A DNA stretch of 64,000 nt from CAZOOK01 sp964581385. GTDB lineage: Bacteria; Pseudomonadota; Gammaproteobacteria; Nevskiales; Nevskiaceae. The DNA lies in assembly GCA_964581385.1 (NCBI GenBank), contig CAZOOK010000002.1, positions 124,001-188,000 of the forward strand, written 5' to 3'. The position numbers and the translations under genes were made by a program. Below the pieces are notes generated by a model. It did no database searches, was not told where the DNA came from, and saw nothing but the letters and a program-made list of their open reading frames with translations. The stretch's first letter is position 1, and every line of letters begins with the position of its first letter. Positions 18,608 to 27,017 of the stretch are shown in pieces.

Positions 18608-19558
18608 ATGAAACGGCACACGATTTTCGTCGACGGTCAGGAAGGTACCACTGGGCTGCGCCTGCTCGACCATCTTTCCGCGCGCACGGATATTGAGCTG
18701 CTGCGCATCACCGACGACAAGCGTAAGGACTCAATCGAGCGAGCGCGCTTGCTTAATGCGGCGGACGTGGCGTTTCTGTGCCTGCCGGATACCGCCGCGC
18801 GCGAAGCGGTGGCGCTGGTGACGAATCCGAACACTTGCGTCATCGACGCCAGCACCGCGCATCGCACCTTGCCCGACTGGACTTACGGCCTGCCGGAACT
18901 GGCCCCGGATCAGCGCATGCGGCTGCGCGCCGGCAAGCGCATCGCGGTGCCGGGTTGCCACGCCAGCGCCTTCGTGCTGCTGCTGCGCCCACTCGTCGAC
19001 GCCGGCCTGATTCCGCGCGAATACGCCGTCACCGCGTTCTCGTTGACCGGCTACAGTGGCGGCGGCAAAAAAATGATCGCGCAATACGAAGCTGGCGGCG
19101 ACGCAAAGCTGACCAGCCCGCGTCCCTATGCGCTCGGACTCGATCACAAACACTTGCCGGAGATGCGCACGCACAGCGGCCTCGAATCCGTACCGGTGTT
19201 CAATCCAGTAGTCAGTAATTTCTTCAAGGGACTGGCGGTGACGGTGCCTATATTTCCGCAGCGGCTGCCGGCAAAACCGAGCCGTCGGAAAATCCACGAG
19301 ACGCTGGCCGCGCGCTACGCCGGCGAGCGCTTCGTGCGCGTGGCTGCACTCGATGCGACGGATGCACTCGACCAGGGCGCCTTCGACGTGCAGGGCAGCA
19401 ACGACTCCAATCGCGCGGACCTCTTCGTGTTCGGGTCCGACGAACGCGTCGCGCTGATCGCGCGCCTGGACAATCTCGGCAAGGGCGCAGCCGGTGCAGC
19501 GGTACAGTGCATGAACTTACACTTGGGCTGTGACGAAGCCATCGGCCTGAACGGTTGA
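18608..19558 (+). CDS. argC: N-acetyl-gamma-glutamyl-phosphate reductase, type 2
   Basis: Catalyses the NADPH-dependent third step of arginine synthesis (316 aa). The N-terminus VDGQEGTTGLRLLDHL is the variant nucleotide loop of the short, type 2 ArgC family rather than GASGYTG of the common type 1. The catalytic cysteine is in VPGCHASAF, and LTGYSGGGKKMI follows. It is isolated from other arg genes and sits among RNA and nucleotide housekeeping genes. The short type is a minority form in gammaproteobacteria. Confidence 0.9.
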   Translation: MKRHTIFVDGQEGTTGLRLLDHLSARTDIELLRITDDKRKDSIERARLLNAADVAFLCLPDTAAREAVALVTNPNTCVIDASTAHRTLPDWTYGLPELAPDQRMRLRAGKRIAVPGCHASAFVLLLRPLVDAGLIPREYAVTAFSLTGYSGGGKKMIAQYEAGGDAKLTSPRPYALGLDHKHLPEMRTHSGLESVPVFNPVVSNFFKGLAVTVPIFPQRLPAKPSRRKIHETLAARYAGERFVRVAALDATDALDQGAFDVQGSNDSNRADLFVFGSDERVALIARLDNLGKGAAGAAVQCMNLHLGCDEAIGLNG

Positions 19559-19565
19559 GACAAGC

Positions 19566-20165
19566 GTGAATCGCAGCGTCGTTCTGGCGAGTCGCAACCC
19601 CAAAAAACTTGCGGAAATGCAGGCATTGCTCGCTCCGCTCGGCTGGAACGTGCACTTGGTTGCTGAATTCACCGATGAGGCCGCCGCCGAAACCGCGTCG
19701 ACGTTCATCGAAAATGCGTTGCTGAAAGCGCGGCACGCAGCTCGCATATCCGGCCTGCCGGCGATCGCGGACGATTCCGGCCTAGAAGTTGATGCACTGA
19801 ATGGTGCACCTGGCGTACGTTCAGCGCGCTATGCCGGCGATGACGCAACCGACGACGCCAACAACCGCAGGTTGCTAACTGCATTGCGCGATGTGGCCGA
19901 TCAACAGCGCGGTGCACGGTTCGTTTCGGTGATCGTGCTTCTCCGTCATCCCGATGATCCCACGCCGCTGATCGCACAGGGTTTGTGGCGAGGGTGTATC
20001 GTGCGAGAGCCAAAAGGAACCAATGGCTTCGGCTACGATCCGCTTTTCTTTGTTCCCGATCAGGGTTGCACGGCCGCCGAATTGACGGCGGAAATCAAGA
20101 ACCGCATCAGCCATCGCGCGCGCGCTAGCGCGGTGCTGACCGAGGCATTGCGGCGTGGCGATTGA
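19566..20165 (+). CDS. rdgB: dITP/XTP pyrophosphatase (RdgB/HAM1)
   Basis: Removes non-canonical purine nucleoside triphosphates (ITP, dITP, XTP) from the pool (199 aa). Family motifs are VLASRNPKKLAEMQALL at the N-terminus, IADDSGLEVDALNGAPGVRS and GTNGFGYDPLFFVP. The start is a GTG at 19566, seven bases after argC, so it is probably cotranscribed. Confidence 0.96.
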   Translation: MNRSVVLASRNPKKLAEMQALLAPLGWNVHLVAEFTDEAAAETASTFIENALLKARHAARISGLPAIADDSGLEVDALNGAPGVRSARYAGDDATDDANNRRLLTALRDVADQQRGARFVSVIVLLRHPDDPTPLIAQGLWRGCIVREPKGTNGFGYDPLFFVPDQGCTAAELTAEIKNRISHRARASAVLTEALRRGD

Positions 20166-20202
20166 AGCGCCCGTGCGGAATCGTGTCTCTGCGACGAACG
20201 AA

Positions 20203-21363
20203 ATGCAGTCGATTCCGCTATCGCTATACGTCCATTTTCCGTGGTGCGTACGCAAGTGTCCCTACTGTGACTTCAACTCCCACGCCGTGCGCAGTGAAGT
20301 GCCGGAAGACGACTACATCGCCGCCCTGATTCGCGATCTCGACTACGAACTGCAATCCGCACCCGACGTATCGCCGCGTCGGCCACTGACTTCGATCTTT
20401 CTCGGCGGCGGCACGCCGAGCCTATTCTCAGGCCACGCGATCGGTGCACTGCTGGACGCGGTCGGCGCGCGCCTGATGTTCGCATCGGATATCGAAATCA
20501 CGCTGGAGGCCAATCCCGGCACTGCGGAAATCCGGCATCTGCGCAACTATCGCGGCGCTGGCGTAAATCGCCTGTCGATCGGCGTGCAAAGTCTCGACGA
20601 CGCCCATCTGCGCCGGCTCGGCCGCATTCACGGCCGCGACGAAGCCATCAGCGCTTTCAGTCAGGCGCGCGCCGCCGGCTTCGGCAACATCAATCTGGAT
20701 CTTATGTATGCGCTGCCGGAACAGACGCCTGATGGCGCGGCCGGCGATCTGCGTGCCGCAATCGCGCTCGCGCCAGAGCATCTGTCCTACTATCAATTGA
20801 CGCTGGAACCGAACACCGAGTTCTCCGCCCGACCGCCACCGCTGCCCGACGAAGACACTGCGTGGACAATGCAGCTTGCCGGACAAGCACTGCTCGCAAC
20901 GCATGGTTATGCGCAGTATGAAGTGTCCGCTTACGGGCAGATCGGCCGGCAAAGCCGGCACAATCGCAACTATTGGGAATTCGGCGACTACCTCGGCATC
21001 GGCGCCGGCGCACATTCAAAGCGCTCACAGATGACCGGCGAAACGCTGCACATCGTCAGGCGCGCACGGCACAAGCATCCACGTATGTTTCTGACCGCGG
21101 CGGGTAGCGCGGCAGCCATTCAGGAGGAGCGCAACGTCGTTCCCGCCGAATTGCCGTTCGAGTTCACAATGAACGCATTGCGTCTCAACGAAGGTTTCGT
21201 GTTCGCGGATTTCGAGCGGCGCACGGGACTTTCCGCCGAAAGGCTGGAACTGCCGCTGGCCCGGGCGCGTCAAAAAGGTCTGATCGAAGAGCATGCGAAC
21301 GGCGTGCGTGCTTCAACCTTGGGCCGCGCGCACCTCAATGCCTTGCTTCATGAATTTTTATAG
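20203..21363 (+). CDS. hemW: Haem chaperone HemW (radical SAM, formerly oxygen-independent CPO-like)
   Basis: Radical SAM protein that inserts haem into respiratory proteins. Starting at the ATG 20203 (386 aa) gives MQSIPLSLYVHFPWC, closely matching E. coli HemW. The cluster motif is C15-x3-C19-x2-C22-x-F with CPYCDFNSH. GGGTPSL is the SAM-binding glycine motif. A C-terminal HemW domain follows (FEFTMNALRL, LGRAHLNALLHEFL). An in-frame GTG at 20155 overlapping rdgB would add 16 residues without family support. Confidence 0.94.
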   Translation: MQSIPLSLYVHFPWCVRKCPYCDFNSHAVRSEVPEDDYIAALIRDLDYELQSAPDVSPRRPLTSIFLGGGTPSLFSGHAIGALLDAVGARLMFASDIEITLEANPGTAEIRHLRNYRGAGVNRLSIGVQSLDDAHLRRLGRIHGRDEAISAFSQARAAGFGNINLDLMYALPEQTPDGAAGDLRAAIALAPEHLSYYQLTLEPNTEFSARPPPLPDEDTAWTMQLAGQALLATHGYAQYEVSAYGQIGRQSRHNRNYWEFGDYLGIGAGAHSKRSQMTGETLHIVRRARHKHPRMFLTAAGSAAAIQEERNVVPAELPFEFTMNALRLNEGFVFADFERRTGLSAERLELPLARARQKGLIEEHANGVRASTLGRAHLNALLHEFL

Positions 21364-21372
21364 AGGTTCGCG

Positions 21373-21555
21373 ATGCTCGAAGATGCGCTGGTCACCTGCC
21401 CGTACTGCTGGGAAACCGTCGAACTGAGCCTCGATCTCAGCGCCGGCTCACAGACCTATACCGAGGATTGTCCAGTCTGCTGCCAGCCGATGACCGTACA
21501 TTTGCGCGTGGACAACGACAATTTCTCGGTGGAGGTCGAAGCCGAAAACGGATGA
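21373..21555 (+). CDS. CPXCG-motif zinc-ribbon protein
   Basis: A 60-aa soluble protein with two cysteine pairs, CPYC near residue 9 and CPVCC near 33, then LRVDNDNFSVEVE. This fits the small cysteine-rich CPXCG family of proteobacteria, predicted zinc ribbons of unknown role. It begins 9 bases after hemW behind AGAGG, so it is probably in the same operon. Confidence 0.87.
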   Translation: MLEDALVTCPYCWETVELSLDLSAGSQTYTEDCPVCCQPMTVHLRVDNDNFSVEVEAENG

Positions 21556-21649
21556 GTGCGGCAGCCGCTGCTGCGCAGCGCTCGCTTGTCTGCCTGCTGC
21601 ACCGCACATAGACTCAGGACGCGATTTCCGCCTGACAGGAGAATTTTCG

Positions 21650-22483
21650 ATGCAGAGCGTATCCGGCAAGACCGTTCTCATCACCGGCGCTGCAATGGGT
21701 ATGGGCAAGCTTTACGCCCAACTGGCGGTCGAGGAAAACGCTGCTGCCGTCGTGCTCTGGGACATCAACGAAGCAGCACTGAAAGAAACCGTCAGGGAAC
21801 TTGCCGCTATCGGCGGCAAGGTTCACTCCTATATTGTCGACGTGTCCAAGCTCGAATCGATCGTTGCTGCCGCAGCGCGTGTGCGCGCAGAAATTGGCAA
21901 CGTTGATGTTCTCATCAACAACGCCGGCGTCGTGCGCGGCAAGTACTTCTGGGAGCACGATCACATCAAGGACACGTTCTTCACGATGTCCATCAACGCG
22001 CTTGCACTGATGTACATCACGCGCGAATTCCTGCCGGCGATGATCGAAAACGGACATGAAAGCCGTGTCGTCAACATCGCCTCCGCAGCCGGTCTGATCT
22101 CCAATCCGAAGATGAGTGTCTACTGCGCATCGAAATGGGCAGCGACCGGTTGGTCCGATTCGGTGCGGCTGGAACTGGAGCAGGCAGGCCATCATCATGT
22201 GAAGATGACGACCGTGTGCCCAAGCTATATCAGCACCGGCATGTTTGAGGGCGCCAAGGCGCCGCTGATGACGCCGATCATGACGCCGGAATACGTTGTC
22301 GATCGTGTCTGGAAAGCGATGAAGGTCGGTAAACCGGTGCTGACCCTGCCGTGGACCGTGCGCTTGTCAATGTTTGCCAAAGGCTCGCTTCCGCAACCAA
22401 TGTGGGATTTCGTCGCCGACCGCCTGTTTGGCGTCTACCACACCATGGATCAATTCAAAGGTCGTTCCGGCGCAGCAAAATAG
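21650..22483 (+). CDS. Short-chain dehydrogenase/reductase (retinol/hydroxysteroid-dehydrogenase-like)
   Basis: Classical SDR oxidoreductase (277 aa) on an NAD(P) Rossmann fold. The cofactor loop is TGAAMGMG (12-19). LINNAGVV, the catalytic Ser in NIASAAG and YCASK (Tyr near 158, Lys near 162) are present. The C-terminal PWTVRLSMFAKGSLPQPMWDF resembles the membrane-touching tail of 17-beta-HSD/RDH-like members. GGAG precedes the ATG. Substrate unknown; a long-chain or lipid alcohol is plausible. Confidence 0.9.
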   Translation: MQSVSGKTVLITGAAMGMGKLYAQLAVEENAAAVVLWDINEAALKETVRELAAIGGKVHSYIVDVSKLESIVAAAARVRAEIGNVDVLINNAGVVRGKYFWEHDHIKDTFFTMSINALALMYITREFLPAMIENGHESRVVNIASAAGLISNPKMSVYCASKWAATGWSDSVRLELEQAGHHHVKMTTVCPSYISTGMFEGAKAPLMTPIMTPEYVVDRVWKAMKVGKPVLTLPWTVRLSMFAKGSLPQPMWDFVADRLFGVYHTMDQFKGRSGAAK

Positions 22484-22485
22484 CC

Positions 22486-22659
22486 ATGTCTGACAAATCT
22501 AAACGCAAGAAATCGGCGGCCGAGCTGCTCAAGGAAGCGATGGCGGCCAAGAAAGCCGCCGCACAGGGCGGCAAGCAAAAACTTCGGCCAGACCTGGGCA
22601 ACGCCAAGGGCAACGCCGACGCGGCGCGGCTCGCGGGGAAATCGCGCAAGGTTCACTGA
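22486..22659 (+). CDS. Small basic protein, unknown function
   Basis: A 57-aa protein starting MSDKSKRKKSAAELLKEAM, rich in Lys, Ala and Gly. No membrane segment or cysteine is present. It begins two bases after the SDR stop and ends one base before the next gene, so it is embedded in the operon. The tight fit between neighbours and the codon use support it as real; a nucleic-acid-binding role is only a guess from charge. Confidence 0.6.
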   Translation: MSDKSKRKKSAAELLKEAMAAKKAAAQGGKQKLRPDLGNAKGNADAARLAGKSRKVH

Positions 22660-22660
22660 T

Positions 22661-23125
22661 TTGCGGAATACGAGCGGGATCCTGAAACCTGTCGTCCAAC
22701 TGGAGACGTCCGGTTGTGGCATCGCGAGTGTCGCGGTGCTGGCGGGCGTCTCGTACACGCGAGCACGAACGGTCGCTCACTCTTTGGGCATCGTCGCCGA
22801 TGATCCGCGACTCTGGTCCGACACCGCGCACGTTCGCGCACTTTTGCGGCGGTTCGGCGTGCACGCTTCTCCTGGCGAATCAGCATTCACTTCGTGGGAC
22901 ACCCTGCCCGACCTGGCCCTGCTCTCGATCAAGTGGCATCTCGAAAAAGAAATTCCGTATTGGCATTGGGTCGTTTTCTGGCGCAGCCCCAATGGAGCCG
23001 TCGTTCTCGATCCGAAGAAGGCCCTGCGCACCCACATCCGTCGGGATTTCGGTCGGATGAAACCCAAGTGGTTTATCAAGATCGATCGTAGTGGGCTGGA
23101 GATGTCCGCACACCTCGCACACTGA
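22661..23125 (+). CDS. Stand-alone peptidase C39-like protein
   Basis: A 154-aa protein beginning with TTG. The N-terminal QLETSGCGIASVAVLAG has the papain-like cysteine in the position used by C39 (bacteriocin-leader-type) domains. A His follows in YWHWVVFW and an Asp in VVLDPKK, completing a plausible Cys-His-Asp triad. It lacks the ABC transporter usually fused to C39 and has no signal peptide. It is the last gene of the forward cluster, convergent with the GT-C-like gene. Function unknown. Confidence 0.72.
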   Translation: MRNTSGILKPVVQLETSGCGIASVAVLAGVSYTRARTVAHSLGIVADDPRLWSDTAHVRALLRRFGVHASPGESAFTSWDTLPDLALLSIKWHLEKEIPYWHWVVFWRSPNGAVVLDPKKALRTHIRRDFGRMKPKWFIKIDRSGLEMSAHLAH

Positions 23126-23152
23126 TAGGGTCAACGCCGGGACGCAGTTCGA

Positions 23153-24430
23153 TCAGTCCGGCGGCAGCGGTGAAAAAGATCCGTTTGGAACAGCAGACCG
23201 CCGTGTCACGCGGTAACACATGACCACCACCGCCGCTGCTGCTGCAATAGGATCGAGCGGCTTGCGAAAACGCGCCTCCAGTACCCCTTCGCGCTGCACA
23301 GTCAGGTAAGCGAACATACCCAGTGCGCACACCGGCAACAACCATTCACGGCCACGAAACCAACCTCTGGCCGCCCCAAAGGCCACGACCACGAACAGCG
23401 GGAACCAGACCCAACGAGTCCATACCGCGAGCCAGCCGGTGACCGAATGGAGATCGCCGTCGGGCCAAGGCTGGCCGAATGCGAGAAACAGGAAGTTTTC
23501 CCGAAGATCGTGCCAACGCGAAAAAGTCCGCTCGCGCCGCATCCGCTCAAGCTCGGCCACCCAAGGCCTGCGCCCCTGTGTCAGATCGATAGCGATAGCA
23601 GCGGTACCGATGCGGTCTGTCGTCCAGCTAGAGATCGGGTAGAAGGTGGGATTGTAGAAACTGGGGGAACCGAACTCGTAGTGTCCTTTCGGACCGAAAT
23701 CAATGGCAATGGTCCTCTTGCCGCTCTGCTCATAAATTTCGTTGAGATAGAGATTGCCGAATGGTGCGTAATAGCCGAGATTGACATGGCTGTGGAGACC
23801 GGCCGGCACCCCCAGCAGCGACAGCAGGGTAATCCCGATCAACGCCTTGCTGAGTTTGCGTGGCTGCGGCAGCCATATCGATAACAGGCACAGCAGCGCC
23901 ATCGGCAACGCAATGCTGCGCGTGAAACCCGCCGCCAGCCACAGCGCACAGGCCGCCGCGAACGCTGCAATGCTGCGCTTGCGCTGAGCACGGAACGTGA
24001 GCCAGAAGGCGAAGCCGGTCAGTGTAAGCAGCAGCGTCTCGTTCATGAAGTACGCGTAAATGCCGACAAAGCCCGGCAGCACGGCCATCACCAGCGCGCC
24101 CCCAAGTGCCCAGTTATAAGGAAGTATTTCCTTGAGGGCGCGATACCAACCGTAGGGCATCAGCGCACAGAGCAAGCCACAACCGGCGAGGATCGGCGCA
24201 TGCGAAGGCGTGTCTATCAGCTGCAACAAGTAGATCCAGAGCTGATATAGGTAGGGGTCACCACTGCCCATGACGTTGGGATATCGAAAATAGAGACCGT
24301 TCTCCCAGTGCCGGAATGGATCGGAGAAGAGGTGTTGCAGCGGCGAATTGAAGAACGGGAACAACAGTCGTAGCAACAGTATTGCGCCGAACATCCAGCG
24401 CATCGCTCGTAAACAAATAGTAGCTTTCAC
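23153..24430 (-). CDS. GT-C-like polytopic membrane protein (putative glycosyltransferase)
   Basis: A 425-aa protein with about ten hydrophobic helices. An early loop with an acidic/aromatic pattern (SDPFRHWENG) and large periplasmic segments such as GPKGHYEFGSPSFYNPTF are like GT-C/ArnT-type glycosyltransferases that use polyprenyl-phosphate sugars. No clear catalytic DD or DE pair can be assigned by eye. It is monocistronic and convergent with the C39-like gene. It could also be a non-catalytic membrane protein of the same fold. Confidence 0.6.
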   Translation of the reverse strand: MKATICLRAMRWMFGAILLLRLLFPFFNSPLQHLFSDPFRHWENGLYFRYPNVMGSGDPYLYQLWIYLLQLIDTPSHAPILAGCGLLCALMPYGWYRALKEILPYNWALGGALVMAVLPGFVGIYAYFMNETLLLTLTGFAFWLTFRAQRKRSIAAFAAACALWLAAGFTRSIALPMALLCLLSIWLPQPRKLSKALIGITLLSLLGVPAGLHSHVNLGYYAPFGNLYLNEIYEQSGKRTIAIDFGPKGHYEFGSPSFYNPTFYPISSWTTDRIGTAAIAIDLTQGRRPWVAELERMRRERTFSRWHDLRENFLFLAFGQPWPDGDLHSVTGWLAVWTRWVWFPLFVVVAFGAARGWFRGREWLLPVCALGMFAYLTVQREGVLEARFRKPLDPIAAAAAVVVMCYRVTRRSAVPNGSFSPLPPD

Positions 24431-24608
24431 GAATGCGCGAGCCCTAGTCCATTGAACCAGTGACTTCGCCCCGGGTTGGGCGTGTCGATCCGGATGTCAT
24501 ATGAGGAACGAAGCACAGCAATAGTGGTTCTATTGCGAGCAATTGCGACGAAGCTGCGCGCCCGAGTGGCGCGCTTAGCCAGGGGTGGAATGTCATTGGT
24601 TTAGTGGA

Positions 24609-25607
24609 CTAAGTGCTCACCGTCAATACCGCGGCACCCGTCAGCCGTCCAGCGCGCAAATCGGCCAGCGCTTTATTTGCCTGTTCGAGCGGATAAGCGT
24701 GCACCTGCGTGTGCACCGGCACGCGCGGCGCCAGATCGAGAAATTCGATCGCATCGCGACGCGTGAGATTGGCCACGCTTTGAACGCGCCGCTCACCCCA
24801 CAGAATCGAGTACGGGAACGCCGGGATGTCGCTCATGTGAATGCCACCGCAAATGACCGCACCTCCCTTTCGCACCGCTCGCAGCGCCGCAGGAATCAGC
24901 TCGCCGGCAGCCGCGAAGATGATCGCGGCATCCAGCAGAGTCGGCGGAGCCTCATCCGATGCGCCGGCCCAGCAAGCGCCGAGCGTTTTCGCGAACGTCT
25001 GCGCCGCGTGATCGCCGCACTTGGTGAACGCGTACACCTCGCGGCCCTGCCAGTGCGCGACTTGCGCGATGATGTGCGCGGCCGCACCGAATCCATAAAA
25101 GCCGATGCGCCGGGCATCGCCGCACAACCGCAACGAGCGATAACCGATCAGGCCGGCACACAGTAGCGGCGCCACCGCTAGATCGTCGTAGCCCTCGGGC
25201 AACGGAAATACATAGCGGCTGTCGGCGACACAGTGCGTCGCATAGCCGCCGTTGATCTGGTAGCCGGTGAAGCGCGCCGTATCGCAAAGATTTTCCTGCT
25301 CCTGCGCACAAAATTCGCAATGACCGCAAGTCCAGCCAAGCCAGGGCACGCCGACGCGCTGTCCTATCCTCAGGTTGCCTGCGCCAGCACCGAGCGCCCG
25401 CACACGCGCGACGATTTGGTGGCCGGGCACGATCGGGTAAGGGATCTCCGGCAGCTCCGCATCGAGCAGGTGCAGATCCGTGCGACAGACACCGCATGCC
25501 GTGACTTCGAGCAAGACCTGTCCCGGCCCGGGCTCCGACACTTTTCGCTCCCTAGCGACCAGCGGACCGCCCTGATGTTCGAGTACCATCGCCCAGCTTG
25601 TCCGCAT
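24609..25607 (-). CDS. Zinc-dependent alcohol dehydrogenase
   Basis: Medium-chain alcohol dehydrogenase (332 aa). The catalytic zinc site shows CGVCRTDLH and GHQIVARV; the structural zinc site shows CGHCEFCAQEQENLC. A Rossmann domain follows with GFYGFGAAAHI in place of the usual GxGxxG loop. GGIHMSDIPAFPY and VANLTRRDAIEFL are typical of the AdhA-like zinc alcohol dehydrogenases. I chose the ATG at 25607 over the upstream start at 25685 because the family begins at this point. Confidence 0.9.
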   Translation of the reverse strand: MRTSWAMVLEHQGGPLVARERKVSEPGPGQVLLEVTACGVCRTDLHLLDAELPEIPYPIVPGHQIVARVRALGAGAGNLRIGQRVGVPWLGWTCGHCEFCAQEQENLCDTARFTGYQINGGYATHCVADSRYVFPLPEGYDDLAVAPLLCAGLIGYRSLRLCGDARRIGFYGFGAAAHIIAQVAHWQGREVYAFTKCGDHAAQTFAKTLGACWAGASDEAPPTLLDAAIIFAAAGELIPAALRAVRKGGAVICGGIHMSDIPAFPYSILWGERRVQSVANLTRRDAIEFLDLAPRVPVHTQVHAYPLEQANKALADLRAGRLTGAAVLTVST

Positions 25608-25693
25608 TCGGTACGCTCTTGAAATTCCAGTGTCGACTATAGGTTCAGCACCTATCATTCCATATTTGAGTCGGACATCCGTCAAGCGATTCC

Positions 25694-25891
25694 ATGTCGA
25701 AAATTCTGATCGCCATCGGCCTCCTGCTACTGCTCGCCGGACTCGCGTGGCCGTGGCTGTCGAAGCTGCCGATCGGTCGTCTGCCGGGCGATATCGTCAT
25801 CGAGCGTGAACATCTCCGGATCTACGTACCGATCGCGACAATGCTACTGGTCTCGCTCGTACTATCGCTGATCGTACGGGTATTTAAATGA
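25694..25891 (+). CDS. DUF2905 family small membrane protein
   Basis: A 65-aa protein with two membrane helices (about 4-20 and 44-62). Between them is LPIGRLPGDIVIEREHLRIYVP, the diagnostic core of DUF2905. Function unknown. It overlaps the next gene by four bases. Confidence 0.9.
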   Translation: MSKILIAIGLLLLLAGLAWPWLSKLPIGRLPGDIVIEREHLRIYVPIATMLLVSLVLSLIVRVFK

Positions 25892-26436
25892 ACGCCGCCG
25901 CATCGACTGCCGGAACCGCTGAACACCGCTTACTACTGACTGGCTTTCCACCGATCGAGCGCAGCGACGCTCGCATCCTGATTCTGGGTTCGATGCCCGG
26001 TGCAAAGTCGCTGCAGGAAAATCAGTACTACGCATACCGGCAAAACTTGTTCTGGCCGCTGATGGGCGAGTTGTTCGATGCCAGCCCGGATCTGCCCTAC
26101 GCCGAACGCGTTTACCGGCTGATCGAACAGCATGTCGCGGTGTGGGATGTGCTGAAGCACTGCGAGCGCGGCGGCAGCCTGGATTCTGCGATCTGCCCGG
26201 CAAGCGAAGTGGTGAACGATTTCGCGGAATTTTTCGCCATGCACACCGAAATCCGCGCCGTATTTTTGAATGGCCGTAAGGCGGAAGCGCTATTCCGCAA
26301 GCATGCTGTGCCAAGCATTGGTCCTCAGCTCGACAGAGTGCCTCTGCATGTGTTGCCATCGACCAGTCCTGCGAACGCGGGTATTTCGCCGGCGGCTAAA
26401 CGTGAAGCCTGGAATCGGGTGCGCGACTGGCTTTGA
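25888..26436 (+). CDS. Hypoxanthine-DNA glycosylase (uracil-DNA glycosylase family 6)
   Basis: Removes deaminated adenine (hypoxanthine) from DNA (182 aa). The family 6 motif is LILGSMPGAKSL, followed by YYAYRQNLFWPLMGEL. The C-terminal VLPSTSPANAGIS is the second active-site motif, with SPA-N. The start overlaps the DUF2905 gene (ATGA), so both are coupled. Confidence 0.9.
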   Translation: MNAAASTAGTAEHRLLLTGFPPIERSDARILILGSMPGAKSLQENQYYAYRQNLFWPLMGELFDASPDLPYAERVYRLIEQHVAVWDVLKHCERGGSLDSAICPASEVVNDFAEFFAMHTEIRAVFLNGRKAEALFRKHAVPSIGPQLDRVPLHVLPSTSPANAGISPAAKREAWNRVRDWL

Positions 26437-26459
26437 GAGAGGTCCGTCGGCCCCAAGCC

Positions 26460-26486
26460 AAAAAAAGCGGCCGCTCACGCGGCCGC
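26460..26486 (-). terminator. Rho-independent terminator of the Ala/Lys/His-rich gene
   Basis: GCGGCCGC (26467-26474), loop TCAC, and GCGGCCGC (26479-26486) form an 8-bp stem. On the reverse strand it is followed by a run of seven T (26466-26460). Confidence 0.88.
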
Positions 26487-26507
26487 CTTAGTACAACCGG
26501 CTGAAAC

Positions 26508-26723
26508 TTACTGCGCCGGAGCAGCGGCCGGAGCAGCGTCTTCCGCCTTCTTCTTCTTGTGGTGGTGCTTCTTGGCCTTCTTGGCCGGCGCCTTTTCGGC
26601 AGCCGGAGCTGGGGCGGCTTCAGCGGCCGGAGCAGCGGCGGGGGCGGCGGCGTCCTGGGCGAAAGCCTGGCCGGCGGCGAGCAACACACCAGACAGAAGG
26701 ACGCTGGAAAGCAGCTTGTTCAT
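26508..26723 (-). CDS. Small secreted Ala/Pro/Lys/His-rich protein (acid-shock-like)
   Basis: A 71-aa precursor starting at the ATG 26723 behind AGGAG. A signal peptide with cleavage after AAGQAFA (residue 22) leaves a mature part that is almost only Ala, Pro, Lys, His and Glu, with the basic run KKAKKHHHKKKK in the centre. The composition resembles enterobacterial acid-shock protein Asr, but low-complexity proteins can look alike without common descent. It has its own promoter, leader hairpin and terminator, the layout of a strongly expressed single gene. Confidence 0.75.
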   Translation of the reverse strand: MNKLLSSVLLSGVLLAAGQAFAQDAAAPAAAPAAEAAPAPAAEKAPAKKAKKHHHKKKKAEDAAPAAAPAQ

Positions 26724-26757
26724 CTTCAAATCTCCTTGACGGTTGGGTTTACCGTTA

Positions 26758-26780
26758 CTCCGCCGCACGACGCGGCGGAG
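26758..26780 (-). promoter_or_regulatory. Leader hairpin of the Ala/Lys/His-rich gene
   Basis: CTCCGCCGC (26758-26766) and GCGGCGGAG (26772-26780) form a perfect 9-bp stem with a 5-base loop. It lies in the presumed 5' untranslated region between the promoter and the ribosome site. It may stabilise the mRNA or act as a regulatory structure. Confidence 0.55.
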
Positions 26781-26787
26781 AACCGGC

Positions 26788-26816
26788 GTATTACAGTTTC
26801 GGTGCTTGCAACTTAA
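26788..26816 (-). promoter_or_regulatory. Candidate promoter of the Ala/Lys/His-rich gene
   Basis: On the reverse strand TTAAGT (26816-26811) and TAATAC (26793-26788) are separated by 17 bases. The predicted start lies just ahead of the leader hairpin. Sequence match only. Confidence 0.45.
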
Positions 26817-27017
26817 TGTCGTCTGAACCCGCTCGACACAGGCGCAGTCGCGGCGAGCAAACTATCACGAAACGTAGTTTCGCGCTGCTTTTTTCGCGTT
26901 GCTACTAAGCGGCAATACCCCACTGTGCAACGCATAAGATAGGAGCGCGTTGACACGGTTATTTCAAATTTAACGGCCATCAAATCGTGTTCACATACGA
27001 AACGAAAATGGGGCGTC

